Source of the DNA: Rhynchonema sp. JSB1_4
Taxonomy: Eukaryota; Nematoda; Chromadorea; Monhysterida; Xyalidae
Assembly (NCBI GenBank): GCA_030248065.1
Contig: JASAMV010004621.1
Location: 1 to 64,000, forward strand
Length of the DNA: 64,000 nucleotides
Direction: 5' to 3'
Shown here: positions 33,385 through 46,800 of the stretch, in pieces
How the letters are laid out: the number at the start of each line of letters is the position of its first letter
Position numbering within the stretch: the stretch's first letter is position 1
Program-made: the position numbers and the translations under genes
The notes under the pieces: generated by a model
What the model saw: only the letters and a program-made list of their open reading frames with translations
What the model was told of the DNA's origin: nothing
The model's database searches: none

Positions 33385-36300
33385 TCAATTGTCGAGATTG
33401 AGTGTCGGCAACTGATATGAGTCACTTGAGTTCTTGCCTCGCGTACAGAACGACAGAATCAGTGCCAAAAACAGCAACAGTACGAGAACGCAGGCAACGA
33501 AGAACGCGGCGCGATAATAGATGTACTGATGACATCCGTCAATGCAGACCATTGGGTGATAGTACTGGTAGCCGACCGACAGCGACAGACTGTCAACCAC
33601 CGGGATCACCTTTTTCCAGAAATCGAATTGTTTCGGGAAGAATGGGTGAAGTTGTGGCTTTGGCTGTTGCAACAGCATTGACTGACCACATTCGGATGAC
33701 GTGTACTCGGGCCAGTCTAGTTGGTTGATCTTGGCTTGCCTGTAGCAATATGAGATACCAAACTTAAGCCGCCACCTGATGGTGGTCCTTGGTCCTTCCG
33801 GGTCCTCAGCTGCCCCATGAGATGGGTGATCACATGTGACATGCATGGCGTTTTGGATGACTTTGGTATTTAGTGACAATTTTGAGTTGGGTCAACAAAA
33901 GTTGGTGGTACGGTTATAACTTTAGTCCGAGTCAGACATTATGCGAAAGCACCTTACGCTAGTCAGAATTTGGTGATCACGCAAAATTTTGGAAGATTGC
34001 ACAATCCCATCCGCCTTGCTCACTCAGGCAACAATCATGCCGAGACCATGACCTACCCGGTCCTGACAAACGAAGCCATTGAATCTGCAAGTGTGTCTGT
34101 CATTCTCAGATCGTCCTCAGTCCAATCCAACCCCAGACCATTGGGATCAAGCACCGATGTGTTTTGGAACAGGAACACCATGTCGTAGCCGTGCGCAGAA
34201 CCGACTGCATAAACGTGAAGTGAGATTTACAGAAGGCAGCTGCCGTATCAAACTCTGCGTTAGTGCGTTCGATCATGCCCCCGGTTACTTTGTATAGTAA
34301 CACTACGCCAACACGAGCCCGATTTCGGAGGTGGCAGATCAGTGAAACATTCACACGTAGCTGCTGATTCGGGAAATGTCACACGTTGTAGAATAAAACG
34401 GGGCGCATGATGATTTTCTCTTTCTTTATGTTTTGTAAGCACACCACCTCCGAAATCGGGCTCGTGTTGGCGTAGTTTGCCTTTACATTTCTCAGGTTCA
34501 CTGGTGGCAGTATTTTCGACCACTGTTGGCTGGGAACATCTTTCAAGCTGGTCAAAATAATTGTATCAGTACATCCCTCAGGAAGAATAAAGGAATGCAT
34601 GACCAAGGCCAGAGCGGTGTGATCACCAAGTTTGACCACCGACACAAAACAACGATATTCATGCATATCTACATAAATAACTGCTGCATACCATTATAGA
34701 GTCTGTACTCCTCGTGCTTCCCTCTCAAATACTCATTTGTGTGATCAAACTGATACGCATAAACTGGTTGATTGTTCTCGGCGTAGATTCGTGCCTCTTC
34801 GACAGCGGCCGTGATGAAGTTTTGGTCGGACACAATCTGTGTGATGTTTCACATCAATGTCACAAATTCAGCTAATGGACAATCCCAGTCACTATGGCTC
34901 ACCTCGACCAGCGTTCGCTCGTAATTGGTGTCGTGGCGAAAGTTCTTGTTGTGCACGTAGTGCTCGAACACGGCTTCTTTGATCTGACATTTTCACTTTC
35001 TTCACAAAATGAATTGTTCGGTTGCTTTATTTCAATCAACTAAAACTGCGCACCTGTTCTTTATTTTTGTAGATCACTCGAGGCACCACGTACTCCAAAT
35101 TGGTCAGATCAATGCCCCAATCGCTCAGATTCGCTAAAAAAATTTGTAAACATCAGCATGTCAACGTTGAATAATGTTTCACTGGTCATAACAGTCAAAA
35201 CTCTTCCTAGAAACAGTTCCTCTGATGAAACCCTATAGTGATGAACAGTTCAGTCACCGATCTGCTGCTGGTATATTGCAGAAAGTCACAGACAAGTTAG
35301 GTCCCCCGCATGTCACTGTAAAAATGATAGACCGTATAAATCCCAAGATAAAATAATAAATCTCAAACTCACACACAAAGTACAGCCACATGACATAGGC
35401 AATGCATTCGCCGGACGTGACCCCGATCAACATGGGCATTCGTGTGTTGCGTTTGACCATTTCCCTTGGATATTCAGGGATAATGCTTCGATTGCCACGT
35501 ATGTTGTCCATCACCGGTGTGAAATAGGTGTGCGCCAGGAACGGGTGGTTGTAGTTCTGCAAATTGTGCGTGTAAGCGGCCATAATTCCCGTCGACGTGG
35601 GCCAGTATCAAATTTGGTCATCGGATCGCATATTTCGCATCGGTTTAGCTGTCTTGATCGCGATCTTTGACTTCTTCGATGCTCGAAATTAGTGTGGGGA
35701 ATCTTCGGTTCTTTTAAAACAGTCAGGTCATTCTGATCACCAAGTACTGTATATATGATACTGACCATGCTGTTTTTGGGGGTGGTAGTGCACTATGTTA
35801 TCAAAAAAAGGAAGACTTCAACTCACCAGTACTGGTTCCTTGGTTTTGCTCTGCACGAACTTGATGTCCTTCTCGCCCAGTGCACGCCATTCCTCAATCC
35901 ATTGCGCTACGTCCGTTTTCTACAGAAATTAAGTTTTGTGATTTTCTCATCTATGTAGAAAATTGACTAAAAAAGGGAAGATACTAATCACTAACAACAG
36001 ACCTGCATGCACTTTTTCACATTGACACCATCCGAGAGTTTCTTTCCACATCTGAGATTCTTGATGAAAATTTCCGAATTCAGATTAGTGTTCATCGTGC
36101 GTGCTGCCCAGGGAGTGAGGGCCGAACCACTGCGAAGGATGACACGGTTGAACAGACCTGTAGGGAAGGGAGCTGGGCAGTGGTGGCGTGTAGACAGGAC
36201 AGGGGGACAAAACAGCATATGGCTGCCCTTCAACCACCGATTTGGACGTTGTCCCAAAGAAAGCGCCTCCTGAGAAGGCCGTTGTTTTGGTAAAATCGTT

Positions 36301-37954
36301 GTCTTCACCGTTGTTATTTCAGTTGCCACAATTCTATCCGATTCCGTGATACAAGAAATATGAGTGCAAGAGTAAGCGATTTGACGCGCAACGTGTCTAA
36401 AGAATCATAATCGCACCAACAACATCACCGCCTGGTACGCGCTTTACCAAGACGCTCGTCACCAAGCATAACCCTAAAGCATGCGATCATCCCACCACAG
36501 CTGACCGATGGCCCTTGGAGACATAGCCAACAGACTGGCACTGCCAGCTCCAGCACTTTCTCCACCCAACGCCACTCTGTTGATGTCAATGTCGAACGCG
36601 GGTCCATTGTCCTGCACCCATCTGAGTGCGATCATTTGGTCCTCCAAGCCGTAGTTGCCTGGCATCGAATCGCTCAGCGTCGATAGGAAACCTGTGTATT
36701 ATGTGATGTTTCAGTATGGTTCCTTGATGGACACGGCAGTTGTAATTTTCATCTGCGTCTGTGTGTGCTTCTATCACTGACGACAAGTCTTATTGGGTCT
36801 GTATTGGTCACGCAAATATTTTTGAATAAAAATGTTTGCAGCTAAACTGATGCCACCGACTTTTACACCGTGAACTTGTGCCGCGATGTGACAGCTAATT
36901 AATTTTCGTGAATTGTCGAAATGACGAAATATCCAGAATTTTAAAAAGTGACATAACAAGATTCAAGATCAATCGCAACTAACCCAGTGGCCCCAATCTA
37001 TAATTGACGAATATGCACGCAATGCCGCGTGACACCAGATTGCGCACAATGCCATCGGTTGGGAACATGTTTGCACCGTTCACTTGGTACGAACCGCCGT
37101 GCACCCACACCAATGCGGGATAGGGCGGTCGTAGGGAGGTCTGAGAGGGGCAAATGACATTTTTATTGAGTGCAAAAAAATATACAGCGTACCGTCTTCA
37201 CAATTACAGTGACGGGCCATCATCGAGAAATCCACCAGTGACAACTTTTTACCAAGTTAATTTCCCACCTGTCTGTTAAGCCTGTTAAGCCACTGATGGT
37301 GAATACCAGCGAAAACACCAAGTCGTGTTACTGCGTAGAAGGTAGGCAACAACAATCGTACCTCAATTTTATGCGGAATGTATACATTCATGTACAGACA
37401 GTTCTCTGACTGGATCCTGGCCTCGAGCCTGAAGTCCGGGAACCAGAACTGTATGCACCAAGGGGGCAGCTCTGTGGCATTTCGTACATCGTTCCATGGG
37501 TCGAGGGGCTCGGGGTTCTGCAAATCGATTGTATACTGGTCATTTATTTTGCATGGTTGTGAACACCATGTGGGTTTGGTGCGTTCACACGGACGATGCC
37601 CTCGTGCACCGCCGTCGGTATGCACGGCTTTTAAAGACAACGTTGACAACGTTCGCAAATTCGCCTTCAAGGTTAGGCTTACACCTAGGCTTAGCCTTCG
37701 GTCTAGACGTTGCCTCAGATTAGAAAATCAACCCTGTTCCACACCTCCAATCTGAGTTTTCCGATAGGCGGCTTTGCGTAGGGCACGCCCAGGTATACCT
37801 CCCCGACCGTGTCATCGACTTCGTGCAAATAGCCCCTCAATTTGCCAGTGACCGTCTTGCGAATCACATGCTCAAATGCGGATGTGGGTAGAATTAGGGT
37901 GACAATTAAGGTTACGGTAAACGTTCTTGACTGCAGCCGATGCTTTGGGCTCAT
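33385..37954 (-). CDS. Type-B carboxylesterase (cholinesterase-like), secreted ectodomain with C-terminal membrane anchor
   Basis: Role by family: ester hydrolysis by an alpha/beta-hydrolase. Exons: 37,745-37,954, 37,362-37,517, 36,984-37,140, 36,506-36,691, 36,003-36,157, 35,827-35,919, 35,373-~35,607, 35,054-35,133, 34,903-34,983, 34,692-34,836, 34,057-34,204 and 33,385-33,739, about 667 residues. The start ATG opens a signal peptide (TFTVTLIVTLILPTSAF). Then GVPYAKPPIGKLRL, SENCLYMNVYIP, the oxyanion loop VWVHGGSY, MPGNYGLEDQMIALRWVQDN, the nucleophile elbow ALGGESAGAGSASLL, the acid in LIGVTSGECIAYV, and the histidine in GSAHGYDMVFLF. All three catalytic residues appear present. The last exon adds a single transmembrane helix (FFVACVLVLLLFLALILSF) and a short tail. 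Odd point: the 5' border of the 35,373-35,607 exon has an in-frame TGA at 35,608-35,610 and no obvious acceptor. Confidence 0.9.
34302..34476. repeat. 175 bp inverted-repeat MITE in esterase intron
   Basis: Arms ACTACGCCAACACGAGCCCG (continuing ATTTCGGAGGTGG) and its complement ending CGGGCTCGTGTTGGCGTAGT, each about 32 bp. It lies in the intron between the 34,692-34,836 and 34,057-34,204 exons. No TSD is clear. Confidence 0.85.
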
Positions 37955-40900
37955 TTTTAATTGATGAATTTTACGTTTTTATGTACATTTTTTTCAATGA
38001 AAAACCGTATTTGTGGTCCAATTTTCGTGTAACAATAATTGTGCCAACAATGGAATAATAAATGACCGGAGCGGAGTTCAAGCCATTCTGCCGACGTCAC
38101 ATTTTTATATATTAGTAGTTTCACAAACTTGCTCGTAAAACGCGGTTGGTCGACAAAGCTGAAAGTACGGAGTGGTTCAAACGCTATTTTCAAGGTTCAC
38201 CCTTCCGAAGTAGTATAGGAACTTATGGCCCGTCGTTATATAATGAGCCAAACATGGTATAATTGAGGGTCATTTGTTTTGTCCAACTATACAAGTTGCA
38301 AAGCTTGGAGCCCAGGGGCGAACACTTCTGGTACTGTTTTGAAGGCGTAGGCGGCTGGTTTTTGGTTGCAAAAAGGTGATCCGTTATTTATGGTTGCGGA
38401 GCTTTGTCTTTCGCAGGGAAAACTGACGGATTGTTTGAAATTAGTGAGTGTGTCTAAGTACATACTTATTGCCCTGATTAATAAAGGGAACAGACTTGCA
38501 ACAGTGTACAAACAACTGCGATGGAGAATGAATCATGGCAAACAATAAATAAGTGATGTGAAACAGTAACTTGAATGCCATAAAATGCAAACCAAAGCAG
38601 CTAGCGCGCATATTTGTACAACGGAAACTTGTGGAAAGGGACTATCTTCGCTGACACTTCTTATTGGTCACACAAAACGACTGCTGTGAGAAGTCGTGCT
38701 GCTCCATTTAGTGTGGTCACCTCAAACCACGAGACATCAGTTGGCAGCTTCTCAAAGTTTTGTTGCGTAAAAGCTCGCTTTGTTTTCTGTCACACGAGCT
38801 AAGGGTATGTACACCTAATGTGCCTGTGGTTTGTTGCAAACACAACGGCTGTCAATTAATATTCCATGCATTGCAACATAATTCAACGATCCTAACTCAT
38901 AACTCTAAGAACCAGCTGGCAACAAACTGTTTACAGTCACAGTATTTGCACTTTTGAACCAAAACATTGCGGTTGTTCCTGTTTGCGTGGTTCTTCACAA
39001 CAAAAACACAAACACATTTTACAACGTCTAGTACTTGAAGATACTGCAGGACGGCGCTGGAAAACAAAAAACAGCAAACATATATTCTCGCCGACACAAT
39101 GAGACGTAAAAACGCGGGTCATTTAGCTACGTTTGGAACCAAAACCAGATGTATTAGTGTCTCTTAACGGGTATTAGCTATGTACATGGTATAGGTACGT
39201 CGTTGCCAAAAGTATTGAAAAAGTTGAAACAAAACTTCCGCGGTTTTCCCATTAAGTGGGCCGCTGCGCGCGTCACACACACATGCCAATTTAGCCACCT
39301 TTTTGCCAAACTCCAATTTTGTGTGAAAAAAGCGGACACGAGTCGCTGCTCTACAAGAGTTGGCTGCAAGCGCACGAAAACGTAAAGTGAACATTGTTCA
39401 TATAGCTGCCCATCTTTGACAAACATCTGTTTCAAAACGGGTTCCCTTCACAAAGTGATGATCTATTGACGCCCAGCGACACCTTCTCTTCACTTGGAAG
39501 CACGGAAATGGTTCTGCTCCTAATTTGGTGCGGTCCGAAGTCTGAACCCAGACCAGGACTTGCCTGTTCTGTGCGCGAATCACTACACACGAATGGCGCG
39601 CCAGCAGCACACAAGATAAGAAGAACAAACGATAACTGGTACTGGTAACTCTGCTCCAGACGAAACAATTCCCACATTCTTTGACTCTGTGCTAGGCACA
39701 AATCAATGAAGCAACCATGAAGTGCGGAACAAAAACACGTATTGTAAAACAATGAAAAGATACACCGTATCGTGAGTGAACCAAGTGTACGTATCTTTTG
39801 AAAAGCAACTTTGTTCTGACTTATTCCTGATATGTTCAGTTCATTGAAAATATCATCAAAAACGTTCTTTTTCGATTCGAGACAGGAGACAATCCTGAGA
39901 GCCAGCTTGAATTATAATGGCGGCTTACCGGAGCTGGAGCTGCGGTTACCTTGTACACGCCCAGGATGATTGAGAACCCTTGCGGTATCAAAAAACCGCT
40001 CAGCTCGTCCCCAGTCGTTAAAACAACAGAAAAGAGTAGAAATCTGAGAAATACAACGCTGCGCCAAGCCAAAGCTAAGCAAGAAAAAACGCTTGGAGAC
40101 CCTCTTTACGAGCAAAACTCGTCGGTGAACCAATAATGTAGTAGCCCTGTCGGTTTTGGCTTACCATCAAAAAATAACATATACATACATACAGTACCGC
40201 AGGGTTTTGAAGTGAACATGCACCTGTTCACCACAAAAAGTTCCTTTTTCGTCAAAAACTATGCAAAAGTGCTCTTTGCCACACGTTTTCTAGTCATCTT
40301 GGCTTGTAGAACATGGCGCATCAAATGCGGTGACACACTGGAAAAATGAAGACTTGGCGTGTATCGTGGACAGGGATTGTCGAAACTATAAAAGTCCGTT
40401 GTGACATTCAGTTCAAGACGAATGCTTGACATGAAGCCAGCCTTCAGTGTTTTGATGTTCTTGATGTAGACCGTCAAGTTGTCTTTAAAACACGGATGGG
40501 CGTCTGTGCCCTCATTGTTTTCCCTCCGCTGCTTCACCCATAATTGATGTCCCATAATGCCAATCCTTCGTAGGTGGGTGGGTGTGTGAAGTGACAAATA
40601 CCGACGACATCAATGTGTTTTTATGTGCGCTCAACGCAGAACCGAGGTGTGCGAACAACCTGTCGCTTATGATTTACGACGAAAAGTTCTGGCGCGTTAT
40701 CCGCAAAAAAACACGGTTTCGCGCCAAATGGGATTTTTGGATGCATATAATCAGCAAGGCTCATAATATGGTCAAGTGACGGTACCTAATAAGGTCCGGT
40801 TCTGCAGCCGCAATCAGTGAGTAATGGGCCAATACGCACGCGGATGAGATAGGACTTTTTCAACAACATTGCGGCGGCGCTACAAGATTATGCCGCGGTT

Positions 40901-43824
40901 CGTTAATCAAGGTCTTTCGACCGGCGGCGCACACGACAATATAATTCTCCGAATTTGTTGTTTACTGTAGCAAATTTTGGGAAATACAAGCAGCTATTCG
41001 AATTTTGCTCAGGAACAAGCACACAGACATACACCCCATGCATAACGTTTCCAAGTTTGGCACAAGCATGCGGGGACCAATCAAAGTACTTCAATCATTC
41101 TGAGTGTCTGTGAACGAGGTCATGGGCGGCAGCCGCACAATGACAATGGGGTTCGCAAGCTCTTATCTGATATCAAGCTCAATCACGTTTCACAAACGTA
41201 AGCTGTATGAAGGAACCGTACATTTGTTTGGGGCCCTTGAGAGGCCACGTCGTTGGAGGGAAAGAGGTTTGAATTTTGTTCAACGGCACATACGCATGGC
41301 TACACCTTGGCACCAACGAGCTCGCCGCCCCCAGTCAGTAGCGGTTTAGGCCTAGGCCCATACTTATGCATACTTGTTATGCAGGCCAGCACATGCCCAA
41401 GCACCTTACCAGCCTCTTATCCAAGGACAATACGCAGTTTGCCGCTGGTACACACTGTATCAGGGGCATTGTACTGTATGCTGTTCTGACCAATGATAGG
41501 AGCTAAATACATATAATCAAAATGAATGAACGGTCTTCACGTGAATGGCATATGATCATGAGATGTGTACAAACAAGCGAACACTCAATAACAATATTTT
41601 GAGTCTATACATGTATACTGGCATCATGTGAATCTGTGGAACCCCGGTCTGTCTTTGTCACGTAGTGAGCAAACCACGCGTAAGACCTTGCTCAGGCACA
41701 GGCACTTGCCGCATTCCTTGGTTAACGAAGTTAATCATGAAAAAACATCGAACAAGGAATTAAAAGAATATGAGCTTGCTGTATCCAGCACTGGTACACA
41801 CGCATACAGTATACTCATGGTAGACAAGAGCAAAATGAGAGTTACTGAATCGGTCTGAAACTATTTTTATTTTGTTGACCAGCAAAAGAAACTGCGGACA
41901 TACACAATAAGAGGATGTAATTGTGGAAATTCAGACAGAATTTACATGAATGAATACGATTTGAAATTTACGAGTTTCCCTTTGTTTTTACGTTGCACGA
42001 CCACTCCATACAGTCGCGACGACCATGTAGTATTTTTGGTTTATTTTCAATGAATGATTGTGGTGTATTTTAATGAATGGAACGGAATGAAATATAAAAA
42101 ACGCAACCGAAACCTTTATTCGAGAAAAATTTGTACAACCAAATCCATCCAATTTAACAAATCTTGTACATTGCAGCGAGAGCGGAAGAAAGAAAAACTA
42201 CCGATGTTGTTTCTATCTTGTTCATTATCAAATCATGCGCCTATACGCATAAATATCACGGTTAAAAGTTTATATATAAAATTAGACGAATGGTTTTTTA
42301 ACTAGGGCCACGACACATGTCATTTTGAAACAATGTTATGGCTGTCATTATCGCATTCTGATATCGGACCGGCATATGTTTCGCGTGGGTTGAAAGAGCC
42401 CCGGCCGAAATCTAAATCTATGTAGTCAAGGGTGAAAAATAGGATGGCCGTTTGTGTGCAAGGAATATGCATGAACCTCAGTTACGGATTGGCAAAAATG
42501 AAAGTTGGCGGAAAAATTTCTGCACTCAGAATGAATAAAAATATATGAAGAAATCATTTACAGTACCGGATGCAACTCTAGGCTGAAAGTTGAAGTCGCG
42601 TGCACGCGCGTGCGAAACAGTGCAAAGTATAGGCAAAAGTCGAAGTAACCTCGCGTGCACGCGACTTCAACTTTCAGCCTAGAATTGCACTCGAAACTTT
42701 AGCTGTGAGTGAACAACAAAACCATACTCTTGTGCTTAAATGTCAATTGCTTATCAAGAGCAACGTTGCTTGCATGAATACATGCTGTACCTGCATCATA
42801 CCTAAGTTTCGAACGAGATAACGCTTCGAAGTAAAAAATAGAATAAAACAGGTACATACCAGGTAAAATGAAGGTGGCATATCACATACCCTGGGTGGTC
42901 TGGTTGTTTGTTACATCAGGATAAAAAAGACTTGTCTGCTGTGCATTTATGTTTTTATTATGTTCAATATTGCACAAAAATGTTTTGTGTTTTTGATGGC
43001 GGCATCTAAAGCTGTTTATTGCGCTATTGATTTTCGGTGAAAAGTGAAAGTATTGCGCACCACTTTGTCATTCGTCGAACTGCACCGAAAAGGTTCGTTC
43101 TGGTTTTACGCTCGTTGAATGAATGACATACAGTAGCTCAATTGGATTGGGAGATTGATTTAACCCATTTTATGCGTTTGTAGTTCCAACGTCACGCTTT
43201 GTCTGCACTCATAACTTTTGACCAAGATGTGGTCTGTCACTTGATATGTTCACTCACCCTACTGGAGGCTATCCTTACAAAATTTCGGTGCATTTGGATT
43301 GGAAGCATAAAAATATGGCGGTTTCAGGGACCTGTTGTGAACAAACTTGAATAAACTTTATAAAACATGTGCGTATAATTATGTAAAAGTTATACATGAT
43401 AAGCAAAAATGTAAATGCGGAATAAAATACAAACATTATTTCCTAGTATAATAAAGAAAAGCGCTCGCAAGCGAGAAAACATACCACTTTGATTTGGCAT
43501 GCATAATGCGTATAAATCAATGACCGGGTACCAGTATAAAACCATGGTCTAATCATCGAAAAAAAGAAGGAAAAATGCTCGAATCTGCTAGCGCATACAT
43601 ACAGTGTTGTACCCTCTTCACAATGGCCTATGTACCATGTGATACCTCTCTGGTGAAATTACCGTAACAGAACCTTTCTGAACGCTGTATCACATTTTGG
43701 CTCCCAATATGCCGTTAACCTCCTCATTACGACTCTACTTACAGTGGATGTTCTGTATAGTGGCCCAAAATGATACATTCCGATCATATCACCATGAAGA
43801 GGGCGGACTGTAATCGACAATAAT
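37955..43824. other. Intergenic region with no convincing gene
   Basis: About 5.9 kb between two minus-strand genes. Two minus-strand ORFs begin with signal-peptide-like segments: one near 39,432-39,680 (QLSFVLLILCAAGAPFVCS) and one near 39,836-40,072 (VVFLRFLLFSVVLTTGDEL, followed by a possible GTAACC donor). Neither matches a family I know, and chance is a good explanation. It also contains the hairpin at 42,571-42,689. Nothing else stands out. Confidence 0.4.
42571..42689. repeat. Inverted repeat with 38 bp arms
   Basis: TGCAACTCTAGGCTGAAAGT continuing TGAAGTCGCGTGCACGCG pairs with CGCGTGCACGCGACTTCAAC continuing TTTCAGCCTAGAATTGCA. A 43 bp spacer repeats part of the arm (AAAGTCGAAGTAACCTCGCG). 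Likely a small MITE. Confidence 0.85.
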
Positions 43825-46800
43825 CTATCTTCTTTTCAACATTCGATAGAACGTAGCGTAGACCTGATCAAAATTATCGCAACAGACTTCGGTGCACTTT
43901 TGCAGTGATTTGAAGTTGTTTTGCGATCCTCCACACCCCGAGTACTCATAGGCGACGCACGTGTTGCTACTCGGCTCGTAGCCATAGCGCGTCTCGAAAT
44001 TGTTGCAATTGCCAGCGCGACGAGGCTCGAAGCAGAAGGACGCTGAAACATTATGTGTCAAGCATGTGGTTAGAAATGCGTTTGCGCACGTAAATTTTTC
44101 TGCATTGTACGACGTTTTGGATCTATTGATGCCACAGCCACAGATTTTCTTTCCGCCGTCGGAAGCATTGCGTTTCCAGACTGCTCCAGATCTAGTTTTA
44201 CGCTGGTCAAAATAGTGGTGTCCAGCTTTGATTAACGGGGAAACGCTCTTCGATCAAGAAATCATGCAAGATAATAAATCAATGCGACATACCGGGATCA
44301 GGACAGCAAACGCCGGGCTGTTGCTGGTTGGGTTGTTGTGCAAAGAAGGGACTGGCTTGTGGCCCACTCTGTGGCAGGGCAACGTTACACACATAACCAC
44401 GGGGACAACGATTCTCAATGCTGCATGACTGGGGCAGCGTCAGCGACAACAGGGGCTTGCCGTGCGGACACAGACCGCGGAAACCTGCGTCATATGTGAA
44501 ACATCAAATGAATAGTGATTTCAGCACCGTTAAAGTTGTTGTTGTCACGCCCATTGACATCTGCTTGTTCAATTTAGCCTCGGTTCGAAATCAAACTTTC
44601 TCTTGGGCCAATCGTTCTGAACCTTGACTTGCGGATCGACGGATAAACAAATTTACTGTAACTTTACGCGTCTTGTGTATATACATAGATACCTGGGCAA
44701 GCCTCTTCGCACTCGGACTGTGTGAGGAAGTTGTTTTGATTGCCTTGCATGCCACCGTACTGAAACTGAGAGCACTCGTCATCTTGCCGGTTGTAGTACC
44801 ACCGTTGGGCAGGTGTGCCCAGGACACTGCCCTCGGCCAGCGGTTGTTCGCATGGATCGCCTGAAAAATTGGGAATTTTGGCTCAAAGAAACTGTTATAA
44901 AAGTAAAATCACAATAAAAATATGCGTTAATCAGTGAAAGTAAGGCCGGCATCAAACTTGGTGATCGTATCTGCCGTGACCACATGACTTTTGTGCCGGA
45001 GGCGGTCAAGAGATTTCACTGGTGACACCAATTTCTTCCGGCGTGAAATTTATTTATTTTAGTTACGGAATACCTCTTATGCTCGTCGAAATAAATGCCA
45101 TTAGTAAACTTCAAAATAATGTTTAGTGCAAAAAATTCACTTGACCAAGACAGATCTGACAGCCCAGTTGGAAACTTCTCCTTCGGTTTTCCTGGTAACG
45201 ATAAAATTACGCCAAAATCCATTTGCACAACAATCGCTAGTCGTTTAACCGTCAATGAACTTTATTCTGCTCTTTGCGGTCGTTCCAACATGGTGCTATC
45301 ACTCGCCGTAGGGATGTAGTTCAATGAGACAGCACGCATGCGGCACGACGCCCACGCATTTGGCTGCCTGCTTTTGTAGCCAGCGTAAAACATCAATATT
45401 CAGATGGCTGCATGCATGCATGCACGTGCATACGCTGTGTATTTCTTTTATACTCCGCGTGAAACATCAGTATTCCAATGTTTCTATTGTTGCTTTGGCA
45501 TGTGTGTTTTGTGCGTTCAGCTTGTTGTTTCATTTATAACAACTAATTTCATGGCTTTTTTTATCATTTGCAGTGTTATCCTCTCTTTCTATTATAAACG
45601 TCTGGGCATCTAATCCTCCATGGGTCATGGTCCCAATCTGCCTCCAAGCTACATAGTAGTACCTTACATACCGTAGAAACAAATGCTGGTTTAGATTGAT
45701 TCACTATACAGAGGGAGCACTCTCCCGTAATTTACAAACTGTATTTATGGTATACCATAACCGAGCCCGCCAATAACACGACAGCAGGTTGTGTGGGTTT
45801 GGGTCGGTTCAGTTCCCAGATTGTTATACAAGTATCTGCCAAGATATACTAGCCACAGTAACTCACCAATAACAGGACAGCAGGTTGTAGCACTGAAATC
45901 TTCCAACGCAAACAGTCCCACGTGACAATAGTGGGTGCGGGGACAGGAGCTGGGGTTGTTCGGGTTGCAACTGATCGGAGAATTATTCGGGTCCAGAAGG
46001 GGCTGGCCCGTGCCGCATACGTTGACTTCTGCAAAGAAATTGAAGGGTTTGCTTTTTTTGTAATTGACAGTATGTGAAAATGACGACAGTTTTATTGATT
46101 TTCTGAATAGGCTGCAACATAAATCCATACGTATTAATTTCTGTGGCTTGCAGTGGCACACAACGATTTATTCGTTATAATTCAAGAAAGCTAATACTGC
46201 GCATTTGAACTCCGTTCTCTTCATTGTACCTAGGTTTCTTATCCAAACACTAATAATGTCCAAGTTCATTACGGGCTCAAAAGTGTTTGATGAAGAACAT
46301 AAAAGGGTCCCCGCGTGTGTAACTAAGCTACACACAGATGTACGCCTCATGAAAATCACCAAACCTGGGCATTCCAGTTGACACATGGCACGCGTGAGGA
46401 AGTTGTTCTGATTGCCACGCATTCCGCGGTACTGGAATCGTCGACAAACTTGGTATTGTGCATCGTAGTACCATCGTGTCAGACTCGATGGGGGACCGCG
46501 ACCACTGTCACCCTCCGACATTCGTTGCGTGCACGCGTCACGGGCTGCAGTGATGTTTCACTATTTTGGTTGCTATATTGCTAATGTGTATTATACAGCA
46601 ATTAGAGAGAAGGCATCAAGTTGAATGATCAGTCAGGGCTGTGGAAAGACATTTGCATGACGTCACTCTAGTTGACCAGCGTAAACTTCCCACACAGTTA
46701 CAGTACTGCAACCGAACAACTGTTACGCTGGTCGTAATTAAATTTTATAAATTTTGTATATTTATAGATTTATCCAATTTATTTATAAAGTCCACCCCCC

